Positions 8,879-17,144 of a DNA stretch of 56,956 nt are shown here, piece by piece. Position numbers and translations under genes: made by a program. Under the pieces are notes generated by a model. The model saw nothing but the letters and a program-made list of their open reading frames with translations. It was not told the DNA's origin and searched no databases. Source of the stretch: Sphingomonas bacterium (GTDB taxonomy: Bacteria > Pseudomonadota > Alphaproteobacteria > Sphingomonadales > Sphingomonadaceae). Each line of letters starts with the position of its first letter. The first letter of the stretch is position 1. Location: the NCBI RefSeq assembly GCF_028292945.1, contig NZ_JAQGLJ010000017.1:1-56956 (forward strand), in the 5' to 3' direction.

Positions 8879-9696
8879 GGCAAACTCGCCCTGATCGCGC
8901 GCAGCCGCGCCAGTGCGGGAATGATCGACGGCCCGCCGCAATTGATCAGTTCGCGGGGAAAGCTCGCCTGCGGAACATCAGGCAGCAGCTTGCGCCGCAG
9001 GTCGCGGGTCCGGCCGGCTCTGTCGGGCGCGATCACCACCGCCGGCGGGGTGGCCGCGAGCACCTCCACCGGCAGCCGCCCGGTATAGCGCAGACCGTAA
9101 TCGGCGGCGGCATTGCGGAACCCGGCGCGGCGGAGCAGCTCGTCGAGCAGCGTGCCCGAACCGTTGGCGAGATCGCCGGAGAGGAGGAGAAGGGCGGAAG
9201 GAGTGTCTGGCGAGACGCCCTCCCGCTCTTCCTTCCCCGGCGGAAGCCGGGGAAGGGCCGAGGCAACAGCGCGCTCGACTTCCCCTGCCACCCGCTCCCC
9301 CCGCTCCCTCTCCCCAACCGCCGCCGCGACCTGGCGCACCTGCGCGACACTCGCCGCCACCGTCACAGGCGAGTCGAGCAGCACCACCCGCAACCCTGCC
9401 CGCGTATAAGCCGCCCGCGTCGCCGCCGGAGTGAAGGTCGATGCGAGCACCAACGACGGGCGCAGCGCGATCACCTCCTCCGCTGTGCCCGCCGTCACGC
9501 GGAACCGGCTCGCGACGGCCGACGGGATCGATGTCGCCCCTGGATCCTGCGAATAGTGGCTGATGGCGGCGATTCGCGCCGGCTCGACCAGCCGCACGAG
9601 CATCGCGTCGGCGCAGGGGTTCACCGAAACGATGCCGCCGCCGCCACGCACCTGCGTGCAGCCGGCGAGCAGGAGGAGGGTGGCGAGTGCCTTCAA
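8875..9696 (-). CDS. btuF: periplasmic cobalamin-binding lipoprotein (BtuF-like)
   Basis: A 273-residue class III substrate-binding protein. It begins with a lipoprotein signal (LATLLLLAGC, lipobox cysteine at 13) and continues with the BtuF/FhuD fold: IVSVNPCADAMLVRLVEP, IAAISHYSQDP, EEVIALRPSLVLAS and a C-terminal lobe with GTLLDELLRRAGFRNAA. It captures B12 in the periplasm and hands it to BtuC. The TTG start at 9696 overlaps the btuB stop (TTGA). Residues about 148-168 look like an insertion between the two lobes: the DNA there contains a perfect 11-bp palindrome (9231-9256), and the encoded LPPGKEEREGVSPDTPS does not resemble family sequence. Confidence 0.85.
   Translation of the reverse strand: MKALATLLLLAGCTQVRGGGGIVSVNPCADAMLVRLVEPARIAAISHYSQDPGATSIPSAVASRFRVTAGTAEEVIALRPSLVLASTFTPAATRAAYTRAGLRVVLLDSPVTVAASVAQVRQVAAAVGERERGERVAGEVERAVASALPRLPPGKEEREGVSPDTPSALLLLSGDLANGSGTLLDELLRRAGFRNAAADYGLRYTGRLPVEVLAATPPAVVIAPDRAGRTRDLRRKLLPDVPQASFPRELINCGGPSIIPALARLRAIRASLP
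9231..9256. repeat. palindromic element inside the btuF coding sequence
   Basis: CCTTCCCCGGC and GCCGGGGAAGG flank a GGAA loop, a perfect 11-bp inverted repeat. A smaller palindrome, GTCT-GGCG-AGAC, lies just before it near 9205-9216. Together they resemble a small mobile palindromic repeat that has landed in frame in a surface loop of btuF, similar in principle to the RPE elements of Rickettsia. Confidence 0.55.
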
Positions 9697-11669
9697 TCCA
9701 GCCTCAGCCGGATGCCGCCATAGGCCGCGCGACCGATGCTGCCATAGCCGGCGGCGGTCTGGTACGCCGCGTCGGCGGCGTTCTCGACGCGGCCATAGAG
9801 GCTCAGGCGATCGCCGAGCGGCAGTTCGGCGCGCACGCTCACCAGCGCGTAGCCGTCGAGGCGGACGCTGTTCGCGGCATTGTCGAAGCTGTCGCCGACC
9901 AGCGACACCGTGCCCCCGATCCGCAATCCGAACGGAAAACGGTAGTCGGCGTCAACGCTTGCGGTCTCCCCCGGGCGGCGCGCGAGGTCGCGACCCCGGT
10001 TCGCGCCCGCCGACCGGTTCTCGGCATTCAGGATCGTCACCTGCCCGCGCAGGGTGAGCGCGTCGGTGGGTTGCAGCGACAGCTCGATCTCGACGCCCTC
10101 CGCCCTGGCGCGGGCGATATTGTCGTAGGTCCCGAACGGGCGCCCGACGCAGATCGACCCCGCGGTCGCACGCTCAGCCGCCGAACAGGAGCGAAAGGCG
10201 ATCTGATTGCGCGTGTCGCGGTGGAAGTAGGTCACTCCCACCGCCGCGCGTCCGTCCAACAGCGTCTGCTGGACGCCGGCATCGAAGCTCCACGCCTCCT
10301 CGGGCTGCAGCGTCGCGTTGCCGAACGAGGAGAAGAGCTGGAACAAGGTCGGCGCCTTGAACCCCTCGCCATAGCTCCCGCGCAGCACGGTGCCGCCGCC
10401 CAGCGCCAGCGCCGCGTCCGCCCCGGCGGTCACCTGCCCGCCGAAACTGTCGTGATCGTCATATCGCACGCCGCCGGTCACCGTCAGCGCCGCCACCGGC
10501 TTGACGATCGCCTGGCCATGGACGCTGGTGACGCCGGTGTCGGCAAAGGTGAAGCCATCATCAAAGCGGCTGTCCTCCCGCTCCGCGCCGACGACCAGGC
10601 GCAGGCCGTCGCTCAATCGCGCGTCCGCCTGATATTCGAACCGCTCGGTCCGGCCACGTGCGAGGAAGGAAGGCGTCGCGCTCGCCGCCGTCGCGAAATT
10701 GTCGCGGTCGATGTCGGCGATCGTGAACGCGACGCGATTGGCGACCGGGCCGACGCGGACGTTCAGCCCGGCATAGCCGTACAGTTCCTGCGCCGTGGAG
10801 CGTTCGGGCGTGTCGCCAAACGCATAGGTCGGTGGCGCGAACCCGTCGATCTGCGTGCGACTGTCGGCATAATAACCGCGCAGGTCGAGGCCGATCCCCT
10901 CGGCAATTGCCAGCCCCAGCCGTCCGGTCGCGCCGATCTGGCGATAGCCGTCGCGTTCGAGCCCGTTCGCCGCCGAGGAAATGCCGTCGGTGCGCAGCAG
11001 CCCTGCGTTGAGCGAACCCGACAGCGCGCCGGTGCGGCCCGACACGCCGGCAGTGGCATAGAGATGCTCGGCATAACCGCCCTCGATCTGCGCGCGCCCG
11101 GTCACATCGCCGTCGCGCAGTCGCGCCGGATCGGCCGTGACGACGTTGACGACGCCGCCGATCGCCTGGCTTCCCCAGGGCACCGAGTTGGGGCCGCGCA
11201 GCACCTCCACCCGCTCGACCGACCCGGCCAGCAAGGTGGCGAAGTCGAACCCGCCGCCCGGCGACGACGGATCGTTGACGCGGACGCCGTCGATCACGAC
11301 CAGCGTCTGCTCCGCCTCCGCGCCGCGCAGCCGCACGGCGGTGAAGCCGCCGATCGCGCCGTTGCGAGTGACCGAAACGCCGGGTGTGGTGGCGAGGATG
11401 TCGGACAGCGCCACGGTCTGGCGGCGGTCGAGGTCGGCGCGGGTGACGACGGTGATCGCCTGGCCGGTGTCGGTGCGGTCCTGCTCGACGCGGGTGGCGG
11501 TGACGACGACGTCGCGGGGAGAAGTCGGCGTCAGCACGCCCTCGTTATTGCAGGCATCGCCGGGCTGATCGGATGGACAAGGCGGTACGGTCTGCGCGTG
11601 AAGCGGTGCGCTCGCAAGCAGCGCCACCCCGGCCAGGGTCGGAGAGGTAAACAGGGAGAAACAGGACAC
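9693..11669 (-). CDS. btuB: TonB-dependent vitamin B12 receptor
   Basis: A 658-residue outer-membrane receptor with a signal peptide (LAGVALLASAPLHAQ, cleaved near residue 26) and a TonB box-like RDVVVTATRVEQDRT. The plug domain carries TTPGVSVTRNGAIGGFTAVRLRG and VERVEVLRGPNSVPWGSQAIGGVVNVVT, and the 22-strand barrel ends in GYGSIGRAAYGGIRLRLD. A cobalamin riboswitch in the leader and btuF, btuC and btuD downstream identify the ligand as B12. The start is GTG 11669 with GAGGA seven bases upstream; this ribosome-binding site is inside a leader hairpin (11674-11737). The stop overlaps the btuF start. Confidence 0.93.
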   Translation of the reverse strand: MSCFSLFTSPTLAGVALLASAPLHAQTVPPCPSDQPGDACNNEGVLTPTSPRDVVVTATRVEQDRTDTGQAITVVTRADLDRRQTVALSDILATTPGVSVTRNGAIGGFTAVRLRGAEAEQTLVVIDGVRVNDPSSPGGGFDFATLLAGSVERVEVLRGPNSVPWGSQAIGGVVNVVTADPARLRDGDVTGRAQIEGGYAEHLYATAGVSGRTGALSGSLNAGLLRTDGISSAANGLERDGYRQIGATGRLGLAIAEGIGLDLRGYYADSRTQIDGFAPPTYAFGDTPERSTAQELYGYAGLNVRVGPVANRVAFTIADIDRDNFATAASATPSFLARGRTERFEYQADARLSDGLRLVVGAEREDSRFDDGFTFADTGVTSVHGQAIVKPVAALTVTGGVRYDDHDSFGGQVTAGADAALALGGGTVLRGSYGEGFKAPTLFQLFSSFGNATLQPEEAWSFDAGVQQTLLDGRAAVGVTYFHRDTRNQIAFRSCSAAERATAGSICVGRPFGTYDNIARARAEGVEIELSLQPTDALTLRGQVTILNAENRSAGANRGRDLARRPGETASVDADYRFPFGLRIGGTVSLVGDSFDNAANSVRLDGYALVSVRAELPLGDRLSLYGRVENAADAAYQTAAGYGSIGRAAYGGIRLRLD

Positions 11670-11673
11670 AGCA

Positions 11674-11737
11674 AAATCCTCAAACGCGAGGCGACCGACG
11701 GCCGGACGCCTTTCTGGCGTCGCTCACGCGAGGATTT
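11674..11737 (-). promoter_or_regulatory. riboswitch expression platform sequestering the btuB ribosome-binding site
   Basis: In the btuB leader (minus strand) AAATCCTC (from 11737 to 11730) can pair perfectly with GAGGATTT (from 11681 to 11674), which contains the Shine-Dalgarno GAGGA of btuB. Between them is a perfect 6-bp hairpin, GACGCC-agaaa-GGCGTC (11721-11705). No U-run follows. The layout fits B12-dependent translational repression rather than transcription termination. The pairing is read from the sequence; the switching mechanism is inferred. Confidence 0.7.
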
Positions 11738-11780
11738 CCCCTCGTTCGCCCGGCACACCCCGTCCGCGCAAAGGATCGAC

Positions 11781-11945
11781 CGTGACGGGCAGGTCTCCTG
11801 GCTCCCGGCTCGAACGCGAACTCTCCACCTTCCCAGGCTTGCGCCCAGTGGCATACGGAGAGCCGCTTGCCGGTCACAGTTGCGGGGGCAGCGCCAGTCT
11901 TGGACTGGACTTCCCTTTTCAGCCTCTCGCGAGGCACCTGTCACG
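11781..11945 (-). ncRNA. cobalamin riboswitch upstream of btuB
   Basis: The minus strand contains the diagnostic cobalamin aptamer elements in order: GGTGCC (11938-11933), GGGAAGTCC, CTGCCCCCGCAACTGTGACC, TATGCCACTGGG, and the B12 box GAGCCAGGAGACCTGCC (about 11803-11787). Closing stem P1 is CGTGAC (from 11945) with GTCACG (ending 11781). The aptamer binds adenosyl- or methylcobalamin and should repress btuB-btuF-btuC-btuD, and possibly mmsA, when B12 is plentiful. It begins only about 15 bases after the stop codon of the preceding TonB-dependent receptor gene, so its promoter lies inside that gene or it is reached by read-through. Confidence 0.95.
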
Positions 11946-11959
11946 CGCGGCCCTGTGGC

Positions 11960-13990
11960 CTAGCGGGGTCGGTAGCGCAACCCCAGCCACAATGTGCGCG
12001 GCGTCGCGCGCTCCACCACACCGGGTCCGCTGATCCCGGCCTCCACGCGCGCGTCGGTGACGTTCTCGCCACGCGCTTCCAGCGCCAGAGCCGCGGTGAG
12101 CGGCAGCGCTAGGTATGCGTCGAGCGTCGTCGCGGGCGCCAGCGACCGGCTGTTCCCATCATCCTCGAACTGTGCCGCGACATGACGCACGGTCAGCGCC
12201 GCCGTCGTCGCGCCCCGCCGCCAGTCGAGCGTCGCCGAGACCTGATCCACCGGCGTCTGCGCCGGCCGCAGCCCATCCAGCGCCGCCGCCGACCCGGACG
12301 CCCGCACCCGCGCCGAGGCATGCGACCAGGACGCGCGCGCGCCGACCGCCCCCAGTCGCCACTCGGCATCGACCTCGAACCCCCGGCTGCGGATCGCGTC
12401 GAGGTTCGCCCGGCGACGAAAGGTGCCGGCGACGAAGCCGACCTGCGGGAACAAGCCCGGCCCCTGCCCTGCCGTCACATTGGCGATGGCATCGGTCAGC
12501 CGGTTGTCGAAATAGGTCGCCGCCAGCGTCACGCCGCGGCTCGGGACGAATGTAGCACCAGCCTCCCAGCCGTCGACATGCTCGGGCTTCAGCGTAGCGT
12601 CCGCTGCCACGGCATCCGCGCCGACGCGAAACGGGCGATACAGCTCGTTGAGCGTCGGCAGGCGCCAGCCGCGATACGCCGCCGCACGCAGCGTCACCGG
12701 CGTCACGGGCCGCCACGCGACGCCGGCGCGACCCGTCGCTTCCGTGCCCGTGCGCTCGGGGTAACGGGCATCGGCCAGCGCAACGCCGCCGGCGAGAGCG
12801 CGTTCGGACAGGAAGCCGCCGCCGATGCGCCAGCCGTCGAGCCGCCCGCCGGCGGTCAGCGTCAGCGTGCCAAGCTCGACGCTGCCATCGGCGAACAGCC
12901 CGGCGGTCAGGTTCTCGCCGCCCGCCACGCGCCGCCGCGTCGGCAGTGCAGCGACGAAGGTGAACAGCTCCTGCGTGCGTCCCTCCACATGCCGCAGATC
13001 ACCGCCGAGCCGCAGCGCGAACCGCTCGCCCAGCGGTGGCTGCACCTCCACCCGCGCACCCAGCCCGGTCGCCGGCGTGTTGAACTGGTCCAGCGTCTGC
13101 GTCGCAGCCGTGCGCGCGGCGTCGATCGCGGCGAAGCTGGAGGAGAACCCGCGCGTCTGCAGATACGCCAGCGCCGACCACCGCCAACGGCCCTGCCCGA
13201 CCAGCCGCACTGACGCATCCGCACCCTCGCTGCGATTGGCGGTGAACGCCGTGCCACGCTCGCGCCGATCGGTGAACGCGCTGACATTGGCCTGCAGCTC
13301 GGTACGGCCGAGCGCCACCACCGCGCGGGCAGCGACCGACCCCTGCTCGTAAGGCGCAGGCCGATCGACCGGGCCACGGTCCTCCGTCACGACCGGAATG
13401 AAGCCATCGCCACGCGCATACGCCGCGGACAGGGTCGCGAAGCCGCCCGCTCGCACCAACGCCGCCGAACCCTGCGCATCGAGCGAGCCACGGCTGCCGC
13501 CGCTCAAGCGTCCCGTCAGCGCGCCACCCTGGCCCGGCGCGGCGCTGTCGATCTCCACAACCCCCGCCAGCGCACCCGGTCCCGCGACGCCGCTGCCGCC
13601 GCCGCGCGTCACACGGATGCGGCCGATCCGGTCGGTGGCATAGGCCGGGAACGCCACCCAGCCGCCGAAGGGGTCCGCCTGGGGTACGCCGTCCAGCACC
13701 AGCAGCGCGCGGCTCGATGCGTTGCCGCCCAGCCCGCGCAGCGTGATGCCCTGGCTGGTGGGATTGGCCGAACGCGAGTCGGAGCGGCGGAACTGCTGCA
13801 AACCGGCGACATCGGCGAGTACCGACTCCAGCCGGTTCGCGGCATTCACCTCCGGCCGCTCGCGCGGGATCGTGACGATGTCGAACACGCGATCACCCGG
13901 CGCGTCGGCCAGGCCCCGGCCGGTGACGACGATGTCGGGGCGCTGCTGGGCCGCGACCGGAGCAGCCAGGAGGAGGAGCAGGTATCGCAC
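11960..13990 (-). CDS. TonB-dependent outer-membrane receptor, substrate unknown
   Basis: A 676-residue receptor starting at GTG 13990, chosen because GGGAAGG precedes it and the product opens with a signal peptide (RYLLLLLAAPVAAQ). The mature N-terminus has a TonB box-like PDIVVTGRG. The plug has ESVLADVAGLQQFRRSDSRSANPTSQGITLRGLGGNASSRALLVLDG and RIRVTRGGGSG, and the barrel ends with RTLWLGLRYRPR. Ligand is unknown; proximity to the B12 riboswitch raises cobalamin or a cobalt/iron chelate as possibilities, but this gene precedes the aptamer and has its own start region divergent from 14074. It may be co-transcribed with btuB. Confidence 0.85.
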   Translation of the reverse strand: MRYLLLLLAAPVAAQQRPDIVVTGRGLADAPGDRVFDIVTIPRERPEVNAANRLESVLADVAGLQQFRRSDSRSANPTSQGITLRGLGGNASSRALLVLDGVPQADPFGGWVAFPAYATDRIGRIRVTRGGGSGVAGPGALAGVVEIDSAAPGQGGALTGRLSGGSRGSLDAQGSAALVRAGGFATLSAAYARGDGFIPVVTEDRGPVDRPAPYEQGSVAARAVVALGRTELQANVSAFTDRRERGTAFTANRSEGADASVRLVGQGRWRWSALAYLQTRGFSSSFAAIDAARTAATQTLDQFNTPATGLGARVEVQPPLGERFALRLGGDLRHVEGRTQELFTFVAALPTRRRVAGGENLTAGLFADGSVELGTLTLTAGGRLDGWRIGGGFLSERALAGGVALADARYPERTGTEATGRAGVAWRPVTPVTLRAAAYRGWRLPTLNELYRPFRVGADAVAADATLKPEHVDGWEAGATFVPSRGVTLAATYFDNRLTDAIANVTAGQGPGLFPQVGFVAGTFRRRANLDAIRSRGFEVDAEWRLGAVGARASWSHASARVRASGSAAALDGLRPAQTPVDQVSATLDWRRGATTAALTVRHVAAQFEDDGNSRSLAPATTLDAYLALPLTAALALEARGENVTDARVEAGISGPGVVERATPRTLWLGLRYRPR

Positions 13991-14073
13991 CCGCGCGCCC
14001 TTCCCGATGCGGCGCGCGCGCGCAACCCTGCCGGCCCGTGCGCGTTCGCCCACGCCGTATCAGGAGACGGTCA

Positions 14074-14307
14074 TTGAGCGTTTTCGGCAACATCTTCGGC
14101 AAGAAGCCCGCCGCGGCGGCGCAGGCCGCGCCCGTTGCCAAGCCCGCAGCACCGGCGGCACCTGTCGACGTGGAAGCGGTGCTGGAGCAGATGGCGGCCA
14201 GCAAGGGCGGCGGCGGCAGTGCCGAGCAGAACATGGCGCTGAGCAAGGCAGTGTGGAAGAAGCTGGCGGAGAACGGTGGCAAGGTGCCCGCCAGCCTCAA
14301 GGATTGA
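14074..14307 (+). CDS. short DUF3597-like protein
   Basis: A 77-residue protein starting at TTG 14074 with AGGAGA eight bases upstream. It opens with SVFGNIFGKK, continues with an Ala/Pro-rich linker, then VDVEAVLEQMAAS and a C-terminal VWKKLAENGGKVPASLKD. This beginning and end match the DUF3597 pattern (FxxIFxK, AP-rich linker, VDVxAVLxxLA, KLAxNGGKVPxxLK). The central roughly 45 residues of the usual domain seem to be missing and replaced by KGGGGSAEQNMALSK. DUF3597 proteins are small proteins of unknown function. It is divergent from the TonB receptor, with an 83-bp gap that should hold both promoters. Confidence 0.65.
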   Translation: MSVFGNIFGKKPAAAAQAAPVAKPAAPAAPVDVEAVLEQMAASKGGGGSAEQNMALSKAVWKKLAENGGKVPASLKD

Positions 14308-14393
14308 GCCCGGACCAACGCGTTGTACGCACCCGCATAAAGGTATCGCGATCGGCAGGCTTGAACCGGTGGTCGGGCGGGTGGACCTTGGAA

Positions 14394-14417
14394 CCCTCTC
14401 CCGCGTGCGAGAGAGGG
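14394..14417. terminator. inverted repeat between convergent genes, probable bidirectional terminator
   Basis: CCCTCTC and GAGAGGG separated by 10 bases lie between the end of the DUF3597-like gene (14307) and the end of the minus-strand hypothetical gene (14459). There is no strong T-run. It is related in sequence to the palindrome at 5176-5200. The rest of 14308-14458 shows nothing else recognisable. Confidence 0.5.
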
Positions 14418-14458
14418 AGGGTAAACCTGCCAATTGAATCTCGAATATCGTCGGGCCG

Positions 14459-14944
14459 CTATCTGGCCACCGCGTCGCCGACCCGGACGAAGAAGCCGCA
14501 CATGTCGGCCACTTCGCGCGGACCCGGGCGGAGCCGGTCGCCCAGCGAATAGCGGCGCAGCGCACGGCCATGCGCTTCCGGCCACCCGGCGGTCATCCAG
14601 CGGCCAGCGGTCTCGTCGGGCCGCCTGACCCAGCCGCCGCAATGAAAGAGGCATCCCGCCGATCGCCCGATCGCGCGCAGCCTCGGCGCATCGGCGGCGA
14701 CATGCCCGCCGCGCAATGGCATGCGACCGAGCTTGTTCGCGGTATTGCGCTGCCGACGGTTGGACGCCGGCTGGATCTCATCCAGCAGATTGCGCAGGAA
14801 TCCGTCCAGCTCGCGCAGGCAGTTGGCGGTGTAGCGTGCCCGGACGTCGCCGCCCGGCTCGTCCCATGCGCCCCAGCTATCCGACCGATCCGCCCAGAAC
14901 GACGCCGCGCGTGTCAGCGTCGCCTGTGCCTGATCGACGCTCAA
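14459..14944 (-). CDS. hypothetical protein, 161 residues
   Basis: The start is TTG 14944, overlapping the stop of the upstream 68-residue gene (TTGA), so translational coupling is likely. The product is soluble and basic, with a helical first half (SVDQAQATLTRAASFWADRSDSW, ANCLRELDGFLRNLLDEIQ) and a second half containing C and W residues (GCLFHCGGWVRRPDETAGRWMTAGWPEAHGRAL, MCGFFVRVGDAVAR). I do not recognise the family. Normal codon usage in this frame and the coupled start are the reasons for calling it real. Confidence 0.5.
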   Translation of the reverse strand: MSVDQAQATLTRAASFWADRSDSWGAWDEPGGDVRARYTANCLRELDGFLRNLLDEIQPASNRRQRNTANKLGRMPLRGGHVAADAPRLRAIGRSAGCLFHCGGWVRRPDETAGRWMTAGWPEAHGRALRRYSLGDRLRPGPREVADMCGFFVRVGDAVAR

Positions 14945-15147
14945 TCGGCGACGGCTGCCGCCATCGGGCGCGCGGCGGCCTCGCGCTGGCGGCGCAGCGT
15001 GTCGGTGCGCTCGGCGCGGGCGGCCATCGCCTCCCAGGACGATGCCGCACGCTCGCAGCGTTCGCGGACATTGCTCAGCGCGGCGGCATCCGCATTGGCG
15101 CGCTCGGCCTCGGCCTGCTTGCGGTAGAACAGGGCGTTGTCGGTCAT
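14941..15147 (-). CDS. hypothetical small helical protein, 68 residues
   Basis: ATG 15147 is preceded by GAGGAGCG. The 68-residue product is almost entirely charged helix (DNALFYRKQAEAERANADAA, VRERCERAASSWEAMAARAERT), likely a coiled coil, with an alanine-rich tail. Its stop overlaps the next gene. Small proteins of this kind (NALFYRxQAExERANA...) occur in sphingomonads as hypothetical proteins; no function is known to me. Confidence 0.6.
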   Translation of the reverse strand: MTDNALFYRKQAEAERANADAAALSNVRERCERAASSWEAMAARAERTDTLRRQREAAARPMAAAVAD

Positions 15148-15238
15148 GAGGCGCTCCTCGCAGGGCAGGCAAGAGTCGCTGCACCAAGAGCCTTAGGCGC
15201 TTTACCGTACACCGCAAGCACGCCGGCCGGGTTGCCGG

Positions 15239-16783
15239 CTATAACCGAACCTCGATCAATACCGGGCCGTCGGCATGCGTCGACCGGACCAGCTGCGCGT
15301 GGAAATCCTCGGCCGTGTCGACCGCGACGGCGGGCACGCCCATCGCCCTGGCCATCGCCTGCCAGTCGATCGTGGGGTTGGTCAGGTCGATCATCGACGA
15401 CGCGCGCGGGCCGGGTGCGCTGCCTGCCCCCATGTTGGCGAATTCGGCCTTCAGGATCGCGTAGCTGTTGTTGGCGAAGATGATCGTGGTGATCGGCAGC
15501 TGCTCGCGCGCCTGCGTCCACAGCGCCTGGATCGTGTACATGGCGCTGCCGTCGCCGGTCATGCAGAAGGTCCGCCGATCGGGGCAGGCGAGCGCCGCGC
15601 CGGTCGCGACCGGGGGCGAATAGCCGATCGAGCCGCCCATGTTGTTGATCATGTCGTGCGGCGGCGCGCCCGCCATATGGCCCATCGTCTCGCGGCCCGT
15701 GGTGAGCGACTCGTCGACGACGATGCAGCCCTCGGGGATCGCCGCCGCCAGCGCGCACGCGATCGCGACGGGGGTGAGCGCGCCGGTCGGCGCCGGCGTG
15801 TCGATCCGCTGCTGCACCAGCGGCGCATCGCCCGGCCCAAGCAGATCGAGCAGCATCGCCAAGGCGGCCGTGCTGTCCTCGTCCGCTTCGGCCAGCGGAT
15901 GGACCTGCGTGCCGGGTGCCTTGAGCAGGCTCGGCTGGTCGGGATAGGAGAAGAACGCGACCGGCTCGGTCGTCTCGACCGTGATCAGGTGCTTGAAGTC
16001 CTTGAGGAACGCCAATGCGGGCGCGACGGAGTAGGGAATTCGCTCCAGCGGCGTGCGCCCCGCGCCACGCTCCATGCGCGCGGTGAAGAACTGCGATCCG
16101 ACCCGGCAGCCCGCCGCGCCCGCCACCCTGCCGGCCAGCGCCAGCGCGGCCCCGCGCGTCGCCTTGTTCGCGAGGATGATGAGCGCCGGCTCGCCCGAGC
16201 GCAGCACCCGCGCGACCTGCTCGACGCGCGCCTGATCGGGCGCGCGCATCGCCCGCTGCGGCTTGGGCTGACGCACGATCTCCCCCGCATCGCGCCAGCT
16301 CGCATCGCCCGGCAGGATCAGCGTCGCAATGCGGCCGGGATGCTCGTTCGCCTTGGCGACGCCGGCGGCGACGTCGGTGGCCACCGCCTGCGGCCCGTCG
16401 ATGCGGCGGACCCAATGCGACAAGGGCCGCGCCAGCCCCTCGATGTCGCTCATCAGCGGCGGATCGTAGCGCAGGTGCGCGGCCGAATGCTCGCCGACCA
16501 CGTTGACCATCCCCGACGACGCGCGCCGGGCGTTGTGAATGTTGGCGAGGCCATTCGCGAGCCCCGGCCCCAGATGCAGCAGCGTCGCGGCCGGCGCGTC
16601 CTTCATGCGGTACCAGCCGTCCGCCGCGCCCGTCGCCACGCCCTCGAACAGGCACAGCACCGGCTTGATGCGCGGATTCTCCAGCGCGGCGAGGAAGTGC
16701 ATCTCCGACGTGCCGGGGTTGGCGAAGCAGATCTCCACCCCCTGATCGGTCAGCGTCTCGACCAGATGTTCCGCGCCGTTCAT
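15239..16783 (-). CDS. thiamine-diphosphate-dependent acetolactate synthase-like enzyme (IlvX/MdlC-like)
   Basis: A 514-residue TPP enzyme with all three domains. The N-terminal Pyr domain has FANPGTSEMHF and the activating glutamate in CLFEGVATGAADG (E47). The middle domain follows, and the C-terminal PP domain carries the TPP motif GDGSAMYTIQALW...NNSYAIL. LHLGPGLANGLANIHNARRA is characteristic of the IlvX-like branch of acetolactate synthase homologues, which also resembles benzoylformate decarboxylase. True AHAS large subunits are longer (about 560-590) and need a regulatory subunit, not seen here. The exact 2-oxoacid substrate cannot be read from the sequence. It is preceded by a small gene 21 bp upstream on the same strand. 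Confidence 0.8.
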   Translation of the reverse strand: MNGAEHLVETLTDQGVEICFANPGTSEMHFLAALENPRIKPVLCLFEGVATGAADGWYRMKDAPAATLLHLGPGLANGLANIHNARRASSGMVNVVGEHSAAHLRYDPPLMSDIEGLARPLSHWVRRIDGPQAVATDVAAGVAKANEHPGRIATLILPGDASWRDAGEIVRQPKPQRAMRAPDQARVEQVARVLRSGEPALIILANKATRGAALALAGRVAGAAGCRVGSQFFTARMERGAGRTPLERIPYSVAPALAFLKDFKHLITVETTEPVAFFSYPDQPSLLKAPGTQVHPLAEADEDSTAALAMLLDLLGPGDAPLVQQRIDTPAPTGALTPVAIACALAAAIPEGCIVVDESLTTGRETMGHMAGAPPHDMINNMGGSIGYSPPVATGAALACPDRRTFCMTGDGSAMYTIQALWTQAREQLPITTIIFANNSYAILKAEFANMGAGSAPGPRASSMIDLTNPTIDWQAMARAMGVPAVAVDTAEDFHAQLVRSTHADGPVLIEVRL

Positions 16784-16804
16784 GCCCGCGCCCGCGCCTG
16801 CACG

Positions 16805-17056
16805 CTACGATCGGCTGATATAGACGGTCTCCACGCACTGTTCGGCCGCGATCGCCAGCCCGGCCGCCTCGGCGGCGGCGTAGCTGGGATAGGGCTCGCT
16901 GCCGATCACCGCCATCGACTCCTCGTCGTCGGCCGGATCGCAAGCGCTCAACGCGCTCGTATTGAGCTCGAACGTCCCGTCCGCCTGCTCCTCGACGCTG
17001 ATGCAGTCGCTCTCCTTGGGCGCGGTTTCGCCGGCCGGCAGCTTGATGATTTCCAT
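16805..17056 (-). CDS. hypothetical small acidic protein, 83 residues
   Basis: ATG 17056 is preceded by GAGGAGGCC. The product is acidic with three cysteines (ESDCISVEEQ, LSACDPADDEESMAV, AAEQCVETVYISRS) and a C-terminal helix-strand (YPSYAAAEAAGLAIAAEQCVETVYI). It is cytosolic and has no signal peptide. It lies 21 bp upstream of the TPP enzyme gene and may share its transcript. I do not recognise the family. Confidence 0.6.
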   Translation of the reverse strand: MEIIKLPAGETAPKESDCISVEEQADGTFELNTSALSACDPADDEESMAVIGSEPYPSYAAAEAAGLAIAAEQCVETVYISRS

Positions 17057-17108
17057 AGGTCAGGCCTCCTCGTTCGATGCGTAACGCGCGAGGAGCGTAT
17101 CAGGTGTC

Positions 17109-17135
17109 GGCCGCCGCCCGCAACGGGCGGCGGCC
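17109..17135. terminator. strong hairpin after the giant RTX gene
   Basis: GGCCGCCGCCCG and CGGGCGGCGGCC form a perfect 12-bp stem with a CAA (TTG on minus) loop, 10 bases past the stop codon of the RTX gene (17145). There is no T-run on either side, which is common for terminators in high-GC alphaproteobacteria. Confidence 0.65.
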
Positions 17136-17144
17136 GGTATCCTC

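Noticed and set aside
5727..8894. 1055-residue plus-strand frame across mmsA, btuD and btuC
   Set aside because: It spans three genes on the opposite strand and has no family resemblance.
15223..15240. Hairpin GCCGG/CCGGC after the TPP enzyme gene
   Set aside because: Short stem with no T-run; too weak to list as a terminator.
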